A stretch of DNA of 16,775 nt from DASWHK01 sp036398215 (GTDB taxonomy: Bacteria > Acidobacteriota > UBA890), in contig DASWHK010000176.1 in the NCBI GenBank assembly GCA_036398215.1, positions 1-16,775 of the forward strand. Reading direction: 5' to 3'. Position 1 is the stretch's first letter; the number at the start of each line of letters is the position of its first letter. The notes under the pieces were generated by a model. The model was not told the DNA's origin and did not search any database. It worked only from the letters and a program-made list of their open reading frames with translations. The position numbers and the translations under genes are program-made. Positions 7,055 to 14,545 of this stretch are shown piece after piece.

Positions 7055-7083
7055 AGTATAGAGGCCGCCCGGGGCCTTGTCAT
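7055..7083 (-). promoter_or_regulatory. Predicted sigma70-type promoter of nthAB
   Basis: The minus strand shows ATGACA (7083-7078), a 17-base spacer, and TATACT (7060-7055), each matching the consensus at five of six bases. The -35 lies just past the end of the upstream gene. Transcription would begin near 7048, only about 15 bases before the nthA ATG. This lets nthAB be expressed apart from the gene before it. Confidence 0.55.
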
Positions 7084-7096
7084 GGCTCGCCGCCTT

Positions 7097-8008
7097 TCAG
7101 GGTCCGGCGGGGCCGAGATAGTTGGGCAGGATCTCCTCGACCGCGGCCGGGGCGAGGCCGAGCTCGGCGAAGCCGGGCAGCGCCGGGTCCGCCACGTTGT
7201 CCTTGCGCATGAGCGCGATCTGGTCGCGGGTGATCGGCGGGCTCGGGAGCAGGCTGAGCAGGATCGCCTGGGCCTCCCAAAGGGCGAAGGGCAGGGGCAG
7301 CAGCGGCCGCCTGATCCCGATCTGCCGCATCAGAAGCTCGATCAGCTCGCGGTAGCTGTAGCCGTGCGGGCCGCCGAGTTCGTAGATCCGGCCCTGTGCC
7401 TCCGGCTGCGAAAGGGCGCGGTGGACGGCGTCGGCCACGTCGGCGACGTAGACCGGCTGCAGGCGGGTACGGCCGTCGCCGAACAGGGGGAAGACGGGCA
7501 GCAGGCGGGCGATCGGCGCCAGGCTCGCGAAGAACGAGTCGCCGGGACCGAACAGGACGCTGGGCCGCAGGATCGTGGCCCGGGAAAAGGCTTCGAGAAC
7601 CGCGATCTCGCCGGCGGCGCGGGCCCGGACGTAGCTCGATCCGGAGGCGAGATCGGCGCCGATCCCCGAGATGTGCACCAGGGCTCCGGCGCCGCGGGCG
7701 GCCGCCGCGGCCACCGTCCTGGCGCCCTCGACGTGGATGGCCTGGAAGGTCTCGCCGCGGCTTTCCTGGTAGAGCGCAACGGCGTTGACCACCCAATCGG
7801 CGTCCGCCACCGCCCGGGCGACGGTCTCGGCGTCGCGCACGTCGGCCGCGACCGCCGCCGCGCCGGCCGGCGGGGCGCCGGCCTCAGGATGGCGCACCGC
7901 AATGCGCACCTTGGCGCCCGTCGCGGCGAGGCGCGCAACCACCGCCCGCCCGAGGAAACCGGTTCCGCCGAACACGGTGGCGCGTTTCTGCTGTGCGGTG
8001 GCCTGCAT
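7097..8008 (-). CDS. NAD(P)-binding protein, complex I NDUFA9-like (atypical SDR family)
   Basis: The 303-residue product starts with a Rossmann motif, VFGGTGFLGRAVV (residues 12-24), followed by LAATGAKVRIAVRHPE, which suggests NAD(P) binding. Family stretches are VHISGIGADLASGSSYVRARAAGE, TILRPSVLFGPGDSFFASLA and the hinge PLFGDGRTRLQPVYVADVADAV, all typical of the NDUFA9-like group of atypical SDRs. Members help assemble or bind respiratory complex I in some organisms, or have unknown oxidoreductase roles in bacteria. The tyrosine motif reads YVRAR, with arginine where most relatives have the catalytic lysine (YxxxK), so it may bind the cofactor without catalysis. The start at 8008 follows a good promoter. 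The adjacent nitrile hydratase genes need not be functionally linked. Confidence 0.85.
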   Translation of the reverse strand: MQATAQQKRATVFGGTGFLGRAVVARLAATGAKVRIAVRHPEAGAPPAGAAAVAADVRDAETVARAVADADWVVNAVALYQESRGETFQAIHVEGARTVAAAAARGAGALVHISGIGADLASGSSYVRARAAGEIAVLEAFSRATILRPSVLFGPGDSFFASLAPIARLLPVFPLFGDGRTRLQPVYVADVADAVHRALSQPEAQGRIYELGGPHGYSYRELIELLMRQIGIRRPLLPLPFALWEAQAILLSLLPSPPITRDQIALMRKDNVADPALPGFAELGLAPAAVEEILPNYLGPAGP

Positions 8009-8327
8009 GAGCTAGGGTCTCGTTCGCGCGCCACCATTGCAACGCCGAGCCGTCGGACGGTCAAGGCGGCCGTGGCCGGCGAGGCTTAGAACGGCGGTCG
8101 GCGACCGGGGCAGGGGCCGTGGCCTGCGGGGGGCGGAAGGGCGCGCGGAGGACCGTCGCCCGCGCCGCGGCGATGCGGGTCGAGAAAGCTGAGGGCCTCC
8201 CGAGGTCGCCGCCTGCGGCAGCGGCTTTTCTATTGCCGCTTCGTCGAAGGTTTGAAAACATGAGGGCAACAACCACAGGAAAGCCGCCCGACCATCCGGG
8301 CAGGGTCCGTTTCGCAGGGAGGCTCTC
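8009..8327. other. Divergent intergenic region, 319 bp
   Basis: No coding sequence is supported here. The left part holds the predicted promoter of the minus-strand NDUFA9-like gene. The middle (about 8090-8210) is very GC-rich and featureless. A perfect six-base hairpin, AGCGGC with GCCGCT around TTTTCTATT, lies at 8220-8240. A less GC-rich tract at 8225-8280 is the likeliest place for the promoter of the plus-strand EF-G-like gene, but I could not name a good -35/-10 pair. A Shine-Dalgarno AGGGAGG at 8316-8322 precedes the ATG. Confidence 0.6.
8036..8064 (-). promoter_or_regulatory. Predicted sigma70-type promoter of the NDUFA9-like gene
   Basis: The minus strand shows TTGACC (8064-8059), a 17-base spacer and TGCAAT (8041-8036). 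The -35 matches at five of six bases and the -10 at four of six. The ATG at 8008 lies 27 bases further on, leaving a short leader. Confidence 0.45.
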
Positions 8328-10364
8328 ATGACGGACAAGACCCCCGCGCCGCCGCGGTGCGCTGTTCTCATCGGCCCTTATCTCAGCGGCAAGACGACGC
8401 TTCTCGAGGCGCTGCTGTTCTCGGCCGGGGCGATCCATCGCAAAGGCAGCGTCACCGAGGGCAACACGGTGGGCGATTCCTCGCCGGAGGCGCGGGCGCG
8501 GCAGATGAGCGTGGAGCCCAATTTCGCGCACTGCGAATACCTGGGCGAAAGCTGGTCGTTCATCGATTGTCCGGGTTCGGTCGAACTCAGCCAGGAGTCC
8601 CGCAACGCCCTCATGGCGGCGGACGTCGCGGTCCTGGTGACGGAGCCGGAGCCCGAGCGGGCGCTGACGCTGGCGCCGATCTTTCACTTCCTCAACGATT
8701 ACCAGATCCCGCACCTGCTGTTCGTCAACAAGATCGAAAAAGCCAACGTGCACGTCCAGGAACTGCTGCACAGCCTGCAGGCGGTCTCCGAGAAGCCGTT
8801 GGTGCTGCGCCAGGTGCCGATCCGCGACGGCGACGACATCACCGGTTTTGTCGATCTCGCGAGCGAGCGGGCGTGGCGCTACAACAAGGACCAGCCCTCC
8901 GAGCGCATCGACATGCCGGATGCCATCAAGGACCGCGAGGGCGAAGCACGCCAGCAGATGCTCGAATTCCTGGCGGACTACGACGACGCGTTGCTCGAGC
9001 AACTGCTCGAAGACCAGATCCCGGAACCGGCGGAGATTTACGCCCAACTGGTCAAGGATCTGCAGGCCGAGTTGATCGTTCCGGTCCTCCTCGGCTCGGC
9101 CGATAACGGCTATGGCATTCGGCGCCTGTGGAAGGCCCTGCGCCATGAGGTAGCGGGACCCTCGGAAACGGCGGCGCGCCAGAAGATTCCCGACGGCGAG
9201 GGCTTCACGGCGTCGGTCATCAAGACGCTGCACGCGGCCCATACCGGCAAGCTGTCGGTGGCCCGGGTGTGGCGCGGCGGCATCAAGGAAGGCACGACGC
9301 TTGGCGGCGAGCGCCCCTCGGCGCTCTACGCCATGATGGGCGGCGAGGCGCAGAAGATCAGCTCGGCGAGCGCCGGCGATCTGGTGGCGTTCGGGCGTCT
9401 GGAGCGGGTTTCGACCGGCGATCTGCTGACCGAGGCGGGCGGGCGGAGCGATGCGGGCATCGTTTGGCCGGCGGTCAAATCACCGGTCTTCGCCCTCGGG
9501 GTCGCGCCGGTCAATCGCCAGGACGAAGTGAAGCTGAGCTCGGCGGTCCAGCGGCTGATCGAGGAGGATCCGTCGCTGTCGGTGGAGCACAACCAGAGCA
9601 CCCATCAGATGCTGCTGTGGGGACAGGGAGAGATCCACCTCAAGCTCGCCGTCGAGCGCATGAAGAGCAAATACAACGTCGACGTCGAGGTCAGCCGGCC
9701 GATGACCGCCTACAAGGAGACGATTCGCAAGGGGGTGCAGCAGCATGCCCGCTTCAAACGGCAAACCGGCGGTCACGGCCAGTTCGGCGACGTGCATGTC
9801 GAGATTAGGCCGCTGCCGCGCAGCGGCGGCTTCGAGTTCGTCGACAAGATCGTCGGCGGTTCGATCCCGCGCAATTACATCCCGGCAGTCGAGAAAGGGG
9901 TCAAGGACTACATGAGCGCCGGCCCGCTGGGATTCCCGGTGGTGGACATCCAGGTCACCCTCTTCGACGGGCAATACCACAACGTGGACAGCTCGGATCA
10001 GGCCTTCCAGACCGCCGGCCGCATGGCGATGAGCGAGGGCATGCCCAAGTGCGACCCGGTGCTGCTGGAGCCGATCTGCGAGGTGACCATTTCCGTGCCG
10101 CAGGACTTCACCAACAAGATCCATGGCCTGGTCAGCGGCCGACGCGGCCAGATCCTCGGGTTCGAGGCCAGGGAGGGGTGGAGCGGCTGGGACCAGCTGA
10201 AATGCTACATGCCGCAGGCCGAGCTGCATGACCTGGTGGTCGAGCTGCGCTCGCTGACCGTGGGCGTCGGCAGCTTCGACTGGAAATACGACCACCTCCA
10301 GGAGCTGACCGGCAAGCTGGCCGAAAAGGTGATCGCGGACCGCAAGGAAGCCGCCGCCGCCTAG
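8328..10364 (+). CDS. Elongation factor G-like protein (divergent EF-G paralogue)
   Basis: The 678-residue protein keeps all five EF-G domains. The G domain (about 1-270) has a P-loop GPYLSGKT (16-23), where true EF-G has GHIDAGKT. Its G3 motif is DCPGS (80-84), with serine replacing the histidine that activates water in EF-G. G4 is NKIE, with Glu in place of Asp, and the RGITI switch sequence is absent. Domain II follows, then domain III with WGQGEIHLKLAVERMKSKYNV, domain IV with GGHGQFGDVHVEIRPL and GQYHNVDSSDQAFQTAGRMA, and domain V ending near residue 665. The ATG has a strong AGGGAGG. It stands alone, not in a ribosomal operon, so it is a paralogue and not the housekeeping fusA. It may act in ribosome recycling or stress, like EF-G2 types, but this is inference. 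Confidence 0.88.
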   Translation: MTDKTPAPPRCAVLIGPYLSGKTTLLEALLFSAGAIHRKGSVTEGNTVGDSSPEARARQMSVEPNFAHCEYLGESWSFIDCPGSVELSQESRNALMAADVAVLVTEPEPERALTLAPIFHFLNDYQIPHLLFVNKIEKANVHVQELLHSLQAVSEKPLVLRQVPIRDGDDITGFVDLASERAWRYNKDQPSERIDMPDAIKDREGEARQQMLEFLADYDDALLEQLLEDQIPEPAEIYAQLVKDLQAELIVPVLLGSADNGYGIRRLWKALRHEVAGPSETAARQKIPDGEGFTASVIKTLHAAHTGKLSVARVWRGGIKEGTTLGGERPSALYAMMGGEAQKISSASAGDLVAFGRLERVSTGDLLTEAGGRSDAGIVWPAVKSPVFALGVAPVNRQDEVKLSSAVQRLIEEDPSLSVEHNQSTHQMLLWGQGEIHLKLAVERMKSKYNVDVEVSRPMTAYKETIRKGVQQHARFKRQTGGHGQFGDVHVEIRPLPRSGGFEFVDKIVGGSIPRNYIPAVEKGVKDYMSAGPLGFPVVDIQVTLFDGQYHNVDSSDQAFQTAGRMAMSEGMPKCDPVLLEPICEVTISVPQDFTNKIHGLVSGRRGQILGFEAREGWSGWDQLKCYMPQAELHDLVVELRSLTVGVGSFDWKYDHLQELTGKLAEKVIADRKEAAAA

Positions 10365-10493
10365 CCACCGCCGGCCCGGGAGCCGCCGGCGCCCTCGCGA
10401 CCAGGGTTGACGCGGGCTCGCGTTTCCTTGAATTGAAGTGTGCCGGCATGGGGTCTAAGTCTAGGCCATTGGATTGGCTGTCGAGAGAGTGCC

Positions 10494-11507
10494 ATGCGGA
10501 TCAAGATAAGACGCGGCTGGGAGCTGCCGGAGGCGGCGGCGACGCCGGAAGCGGTGTTTCGCGACCGGCGGCGGTTGATCAAGGCGGTCGCGGCGGGACC
10601 CATCCTGCTGACGGTGCCGGCCTTGCTCGCGGCCTGCGACGACGGCCAGGCCGGCGCCAGCACCGAAGGCGCCACCCAGCTTGCCGCCGCGGTCGAGGAA
10701 GACCCCTCGGCCGGGCTCTACCCGGCGCAGCGCAACCTGCGCTATCGCCTCGACCGCGACGTGACGCAGCAGGTCCTGGCGACGACCTACAACAACTACT
10801 ACGAGTTCGGCTCCTCCAAGACCATCCATCAGAAGGCCCAGGCGCTGCCGATCAGGCCGTGGCAGATCGCGATCGAGGGCATGGTCGAGAAACCCCTTGT
10901 CATCGGAATCGACGATCTTCTCGCCAAGATGTCGCTCGAGGAGCGGCTCTACCGCCATCGCTGCGTCGAAGCCTGGTCCATGGCGGTGCCCTGGTCGGGG
11001 TTCCCGATGAAGGCGCTGGTCGACCTGGCCCGGCCGCTGGCCGCGGCCAGATACGTGAAGATGGTGAGCTTCATGAACCCGGAGGTGGCGACCGGCCAGA
11101 AGGCGAGCTGGTATCCTTGGCCCTATATCGAGGGGCTGACCATCGAGGAAGCCACCAACGAACTGGCGTTCATGGTGACGGGCCTCTACGGCAAGCCGGT
11201 GCCGAAGCAGAACGGCGCGCCGCTGAGGCTCGTGGTGCCCTGGAAGTACGGCTTCAAGTCGACCAAGGGCATCGTTCGCTTCGAGTTCACCGACCAGCGG
11301 CCGAAGAGCTTTTGGGAGGTGATCCAGGGCCAGGAATACGGGTTCTGGGCCAACGTAAATCCCGAGGTGCCGCACCCGCGCTGGAGCCAGGCGACCGAGC
11401 GGGTACTGGGCGAGGACCAGCGGGTGCCGACCCAGCTCTACAACGGCTACGGCGAGTTCGTGGCCGGCCTCTACCAGGGGCTCGAAGGCGAACGCCTGTT
11501 CATGTAG
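10494..11507 (+). CDS. msrP: Periplasmic protein-methionine-sulfoxide reductase, catalytic subunit MsrP (YedY-like)
   Basis: The 337-residue protein aligns along its length with E. coli MsrP, a molybdopterin enzyme that repairs oxidised methionines in periplasmic proteins. It has a twin-arginine signal (RRRLIK at 25-30 then a hydrophobic run to about 47), NNYYEFG near 100, and the molybdenum-ligand cysteine C157 in RCVEAWSM. Further matches are NGAPLRLVVPWKYGFKSTKGI and YGFWANVNPEVPHPRWSQATER. The ATG at 10494 fits the family N-terminus; an upstream in-frame ATG at 10440 would add 18 unrelated residues. The signal ends in LAAC, resembling a lipobox, so a Tat-exported lipoprotein is possible. 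The usual haem partner msrQ is not next to it, so electrons may come from an MsrQ encoded elsewhere. Confidence 0.92.
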   Translation: MRIKIRRGWELPEAAATPEAVFRDRRRLIKAVAAGPILLTVPALLAACDDGQAGASTEGATQLAAAVEEDPSAGLYPAQRNLRYRLDRDVTQQVLATTYNNYYEFGSSKTIHQKAQALPIRPWQIAIEGMVEKPLVIGIDDLLAKMSLEERLYRHRCVEAWSMAVPWSGFPMKALVDLARPLAAARYVKMVSFMNPEVATGQKASWYPWPYIEGLTIEEATNELAFMVTGLYGKPVPKQNGAPLRLVVPWKYGFKSTKGIVRFEFTDQRPKSFWEVIQGQEYGFWANVNPEVPHPRWSQATERVLGEDQRVPTQLYNGYGEFVAGLYQGLEGERLFM

Positions 11508-11511
11508 CCGG

Positions 11512-11588
11512 CCCGCCCGCGGCCGTCTCTTCAACGCCACCGCCGGCGCCATCAAGACGCTTCCAACGGCGCGGGCGGGGTTTATTAT
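11512..11588 (+). terminator. Possible terminator: 10-bp GC-rich stem with long loop, then T/A tract
   Basis: CCCGCCCGCG (11512-11521) and CGCGGGCGGG (11570-11579) are exact complements, 48 bases apart, followed by GTTTATTAT. The stem begins just after msrP stops. The loop is long for a normal intrinsic terminator, so this is tentative. TATTAT at 11583-11588 could instead be the -10 of the next gene, whose -35 would be poor. Confidence 0.3.
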
Positions 11589-11632
11589 GGCGAGGCAGGA
11601 CTATCCTTGCAGAGCATCGAAGGGATCGAAAC

Positions 11633-11971
11633 GTGAGTGTGTCTGTCGAAAAGCAGGCAATCCTCCTGAGCCTCGAGCCGTTGTTCAGGGAGGCCGAGGA
11701 AAAGGAGCTCTGGTTCTTCCACGAGTCCAACGAGGCCGGGGAAATCTGGTGCTCGCCGGAATATCTGCGGCTCAAGCAGTCCCAGGGCGAATTCGTCTGG
11801 GCGCCCGAGCATTGGGAGCTGCGCAGCCCGCTCGGCTATCTCAGGACCCTGCGCACGCAGGCCGAGGGCATCGTCAAGGAATTCAACAGCTTGGCGTCCC
11901 GGTTGGGCCATGACAAGGGCCTGAAGCTGAGCGAGGTGACCGGGTCCCCGAAAGCGAGGGCGAGCGGCTGA
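11633..11971 (+). CDS. Hypothetical protein, 112 residues
   Basis: I do not recognise the family. The protein is soluble and acidic in its N-terminal half, with no signal peptide or membrane segment. It has a likely amphipathic helix, LSLEPLFREAEEKELWFFHES (about residues 9-29), an aromatic middle (WCSPEYLRLKQSQGEFVWAPEHWEL) and a basic helical end from about residue 76. The GTG at 11633 is chosen because AGGGA lies seven bases upstream and no ATG suits. GTG also matches the habit of this genome. Codon use matches its neighbours and the frame is open, so it is likely a real gene. It lies 14 bases before the next small gene, which suggests one transcript, probably separate from msrP (125-base gap). 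Confidence 0.7.
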   Translation: MSVSVEKQAILLSLEPLFREAEEKELWFFHESNEAGEIWCSPEYLRLKQSQGEFVWAPEHWELRSPLGYLRTLRTQAEGIVKEFNSLASRLGHDKGLKLSEVTGSPKARASG

Positions 11972-11985
11972 GCGTCGGCGCCGAG

Positions 11986-12288
11986 ATGGACGTGCACGGC
12001 TTCACGGCGAGCTTGGCGGCGCCGGCGCCGCCGGCGGGGCTGAGCCGGGCGCTCGAAGCGCTGTGGTACGAGGCGAACGGCGATTGGGACAGGGCGCACC
12101 AGCTGGCCCAGCGGGAGAAGAGTGCCGCCGGGGCCTGGGTGCACGCCTATCTCCACCGCGTCGAAGGCGACTCTGACAATGCCGCTTACTGGTATCGCCG
12201 CGCTCAGCGTCCCGTCGCCGACGGACCGGTCCGCGAGGAGTGGGCTGCGATCGTGAAGGCGCTTCTGGCCGGGCCCGCGGGCGGTTGA
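11986..12288 (+). CDS. Hypothetical protein, 100 residues, helical (TPR-like appearance)
   Basis: I recognise the pattern of this small alphaproteobacterial protein but not a function. It contains LSRALEALWYEANGDWDRAH (about residues 19-38), then AGAWVHAYLHRVEGDSDNAAYWYRRA (about 48-73). The alternating aromatic and alanine pattern suggests two or three helices, similar to a single TPR or Sel1-like repeat. No signal peptide or membrane helix is seen. The ATG at 11986 lies 14 bases after the previous gene's stop; its ribosome site is weak, so translation may depend on the upstream gene. It ends at 12288, where the remnant hpnA sequence begins on the other strand. Confidence 0.7.
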   Translation: MDVHGFTASLAAPAPPAGLSRALEALWYEANGDWDRAHQLAQREKSAAGAWVHAYLHRVEGDSDNAAYWYRRAQRPVADGPVREEWAAIVKALLAGPAGG

Positions 12289-12309
12289 GCATGCGCCGCG
12301 GCCACGCGA

Positions 12310-12500
12310 CCGCCCCGCGCCGGTGCGCGGCGCGCCGGATCACCGAGATTGCCGGCGACCTGTTCGACGTCGAGACCTTCCAGGTTCCGTCGGTCGCTGC
12401 CGGAACGTACCAGGACCCGCACCTCCCGGCCCGAGGCGAGCAGTCGCCGCACCACCGCAGAGCCGACGAACCCGGCCGCGCCCGTCGCCAGCATGACCAT
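12310..12500 (-). pseudogene. hpnA: Truncated hpnA-like hopanoid-associated sugar epimerase (5' fragment)
   Basis: Read from ATG 12500, the first 55 or so residues match the N-terminus of HpnA-type NAD-dependent epimerases: MVMLATGAAGFVGSAVVRRL with the Rossmann glycine motif, then GREVRVLVRSGSDRRNLEGL and DVEQVAGNLGDPA. After that the similarity ends: a small in-frame deletion near DPA and unrelated sequence follow, although the frame stays open to 12204. Full HpnA is around 330 residues, so the catalytic YxxxK and substrate region are gone. A Shine-Dalgarno-like GGGGTGGAG precedes the ATG, so the start region is intact. It is probably a remnant left by a rearrangement that joined the glycosyltransferase cluster to the small plus-strand genes. 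Assignment to HpnA rather than another epimerase is by memory of the family sequence. Confidence 0.6.
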
Positions 12501-12571
12501 TGCTCCACCCCCGTATTGCGTGCCGGCGCCCGCTAAGGCGTACCTATCGGCGCCCGCCCGCGCGGACGGCG

Positions 12572-14545
12572 TCAGGACATCGCCTGGTCGACCACCGCGG
12601 CGAGGCGCGCGTCCAACGCTTGCGGAGCGGCGAGATCGATGCAGTAGAGGCGGCAATACCAGTCCACGAAGCGTTTGTAACGCGCCAGCCGCTGATCCGG
12701 GCGCGAAGCCCCCACCGCCTCCCAGGCGAGGTCGAGCAGGGCGAGATCGCCGTGAAGGGTGACAGCGTCATACTCGGTCCACCCGAACGTGACGACCGGC
12801 TTGTTGTGCAGGATCGCCTCGAAGCCGACGCCGCTGTTGATGACGTAAACCGCCTCGCTGTGGCTTATGAGGTCGTGGACACTGGCCGTCGACCAGTAGG
12901 CGTCGAGGCGCTCGGTCGTGGCCGCTTGCGATCTGGCGCTCGACGGGTTGGTCGGATGCGCCTTGAACACGACGGGCACCCCCCGATCCCGGGCCCAGCG
13001 CGCCACGCCGGCGACGACATCCTCCGGGTCGTGGGGCGAAAAGAAGCGGATCGCCTGGTCGTTCGCCCGCTGGCACGGGAAGAAGATGTAGGGGCCCGCG
13101 GGAATCTCGCCGCGGGCGACGAGTTCCTCCCGCGCCATGCTGGGACGTTGGGCGTACTTGCTCTCGTTGCGCCGGACCACCTGCTCCACATAGCGCTCGA
13201 AGGTGCCGCTCTCGGGGTCACCCGCGCGGTCATCGCAAGGGTAAGCCGCGCTCGCGGCGCTCCAGCCGAGGGGATCGACGGAGAACAGCCAGGGAAAGAC
13301 CGTTTGCATGTAGAAGTAGACGCGGCAGTCGAGACGGCCGAAGTGGAACCGTTGCTTGTGTGGGATGAAGACCAGATCGGCCTCGAGGCCTGAAACGAAC
13401 TCGGTGGTGACCCGCCAAAGCGGTTGCGTGATCAGCTCAGCCTCGCGCCCATGCCGCCGGAACGCGTCCACGAGGACCTCGGCAAGGGTCCGCCAGCTAG
13501 CGCGGAGTGCCATGTCCTCTGCGCTCCGCCGCCTCAGCCGGTCTGGCAGCCCGCGCAGCCCGCCCGGGTTCTTGAACGGCAGATCGAGGCGCGGCAGCAC
13601 CACGACGACCTTTGAGCCGGCCGGCGACCTGAGTGGCGTGGCCACCGCCACGCGCCCTATCTTTGGAAGGTAAGCGGCACGCTCCGCAAGATACGTTTCG
13701 TCACGCTGTTTGCGCCAACCTTTTCCAGCCCACAGCAACGAACGCTTATCAAAGGTCCAGTCGGCGATTTCACGAGGCAGATGGCACAGTCGGAGATTCG
13801 TTGCGGACGCGCGAGCGGCGCGATAGGCGTCATAGATCACGCACTGATCGATATACCAGCGGGCGCTATGCGTCACGAGCGCGGATGCCAGGCGCGTGGC
13901 GACGTCCTTCAGATAGATCAAGCTGGCTGGAGTGGGGTTCGCATAGAAGACGCTCGCAAACACCCGTTCACGTTTCCTGCGGCTTCGGAACCGGGTATGG
14001 ACCGCGCAGTCGTGACCCTCGGCGGCCGCCTTCACGTGTCGGAGGTCGCCGCGGACCAGGACGTCGACATCCAACAGCAGGACCCCCTGTCGCACGGCTC
14101 GCAGAAGCTGCAGCAGCCGCACGAAGCGAATGCTGGCGCAATAGCTCCGGGCGAACTCGGACGACGTCCCGGTGAAGTCGAAGGCCTCGGCGCTGTGCGT
14201 CAGCGTAGTCGCGGCAAGCACCCGAGCGATCCCTTCGAGCCGTGCTTCGGCGGTTGTGGTGGGGTTGACGAGATGGATGTGGAGCCTGGCCCCCGGCGTG
14301 TTGCGGTCCAGCGAATGCGCAAACGGCAAACCGTGCTCCAAAAGGTAGGTGCTGTCGCAGCCGATGAAGACCAGCAGGTCGTCCGAATCGGCCTCAGGCC
14401 AACGGCCTTCGACGCCGGGCAGATGGCGCAGCAGCGCCTCGAGGTCCGGGGCAGGGGACCGGCGCAGCAGGCGGCGCACGGACCCGACGGACGGCGAGTC
14501 GGTCGCGCTGGCCCCATGGCGTTGGGTCTCGACCGTCCCGCTCAC
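12572..14545 (-). CDS. Two-domain glycosyltransferase: DXD GT-A-like domain fused to capsule-synthesis (KpsC/LpsZ-like) domain
   Basis: The 657-residue product has two parts. Residues about 50-280 look like a GT-A nucleotide-sugar transferase, with DDLLVFIGCDSTYL near 55 and DVDVLVRGDL (159-168), whose DVD is a plausible metal-binding motif as in GT8-type enzymes. Residues about 325-640 resemble the Capsule_synth family (PF05159, KpsC/KpsS, LpsZ): FKAHPTNPSS, then VHDLISHSEAVYVINSGVGFE and NKPVVTFGWTEYD. KpsC/S enzymes add Kdo to a lipid to start capsule chains. The start is GTG at 14545, overlapping the stop of the gene before it as GTGA. No membrane segment is obvious. It likely builds or primes a surface polysaccharide; donor and acceptor are unknown. 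The N-terminal domain is less certain than the C-terminal one. Confidence 0.75.
   Translation of the reverse strand: MSGTVETQRHGASATDSPSVGSVRRLLRRSPAPDLEALLRHLPGVEGRWPEADSDDLLVFIGCDSTYLLEHGLPFAHSLDRNTPGARLHIHLVNPTTTAEARLEGIARVLAATTLTHSAEAFDFTGTSSEFARSYCASIRFVRLLQLLRAVRQGVLLLDVDVLVRGDLRHVKAAAEGHDCAVHTRFRSRRKRERVFASVFYANPTPASLIYLKDVATRLASALVTHSARWYIDQCVIYDAYRAARASATNLRLCHLPREIADWTFDKRSLLWAGKGWRKQRDETYLAERAAYLPKIGRVAVATPLRSPAGSKVVVVLPRLDLPFKNPGGLRGLPDRLRRRSAEDMALRASWRTLAEVLVDAFRRHGREAELITQPLWRVTTEFVSGLEADLVFIPHKQRFHFGRLDCRVYFYMQTVFPWLFSVDPLGWSAASAAYPCDDRAGDPESGTFERYVEQVVRRNESKYAQRPSMAREELVARGEIPAGPYIFFPCQRANDQAIRFFSPHDPEDVVAGVARWARDRGVPVVFKAHPTNPSSARSQAATTERLDAYWSTASVHDLISHSEAVYVINSGVGFEAILHNKPVVTFGWTEYDAVTLHGDLALLDLAWEAVGASRPDQRLARYKRFVDWYCRLYCIDLAAPQALDARLAAVVDQAMS

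Noticed and set aside
10407..10434. Possible msrP promoter TTGACG, 16 bases, TGAATT
   Set aside because: The -35 is good but the -10 matches at only about half its positions, so I did not list it as a feature.
11986..12288. A confident TPR protein call for the 100-residue gene
   Set aside because: The pattern fits at most one repeat and a search would be needed to decide.
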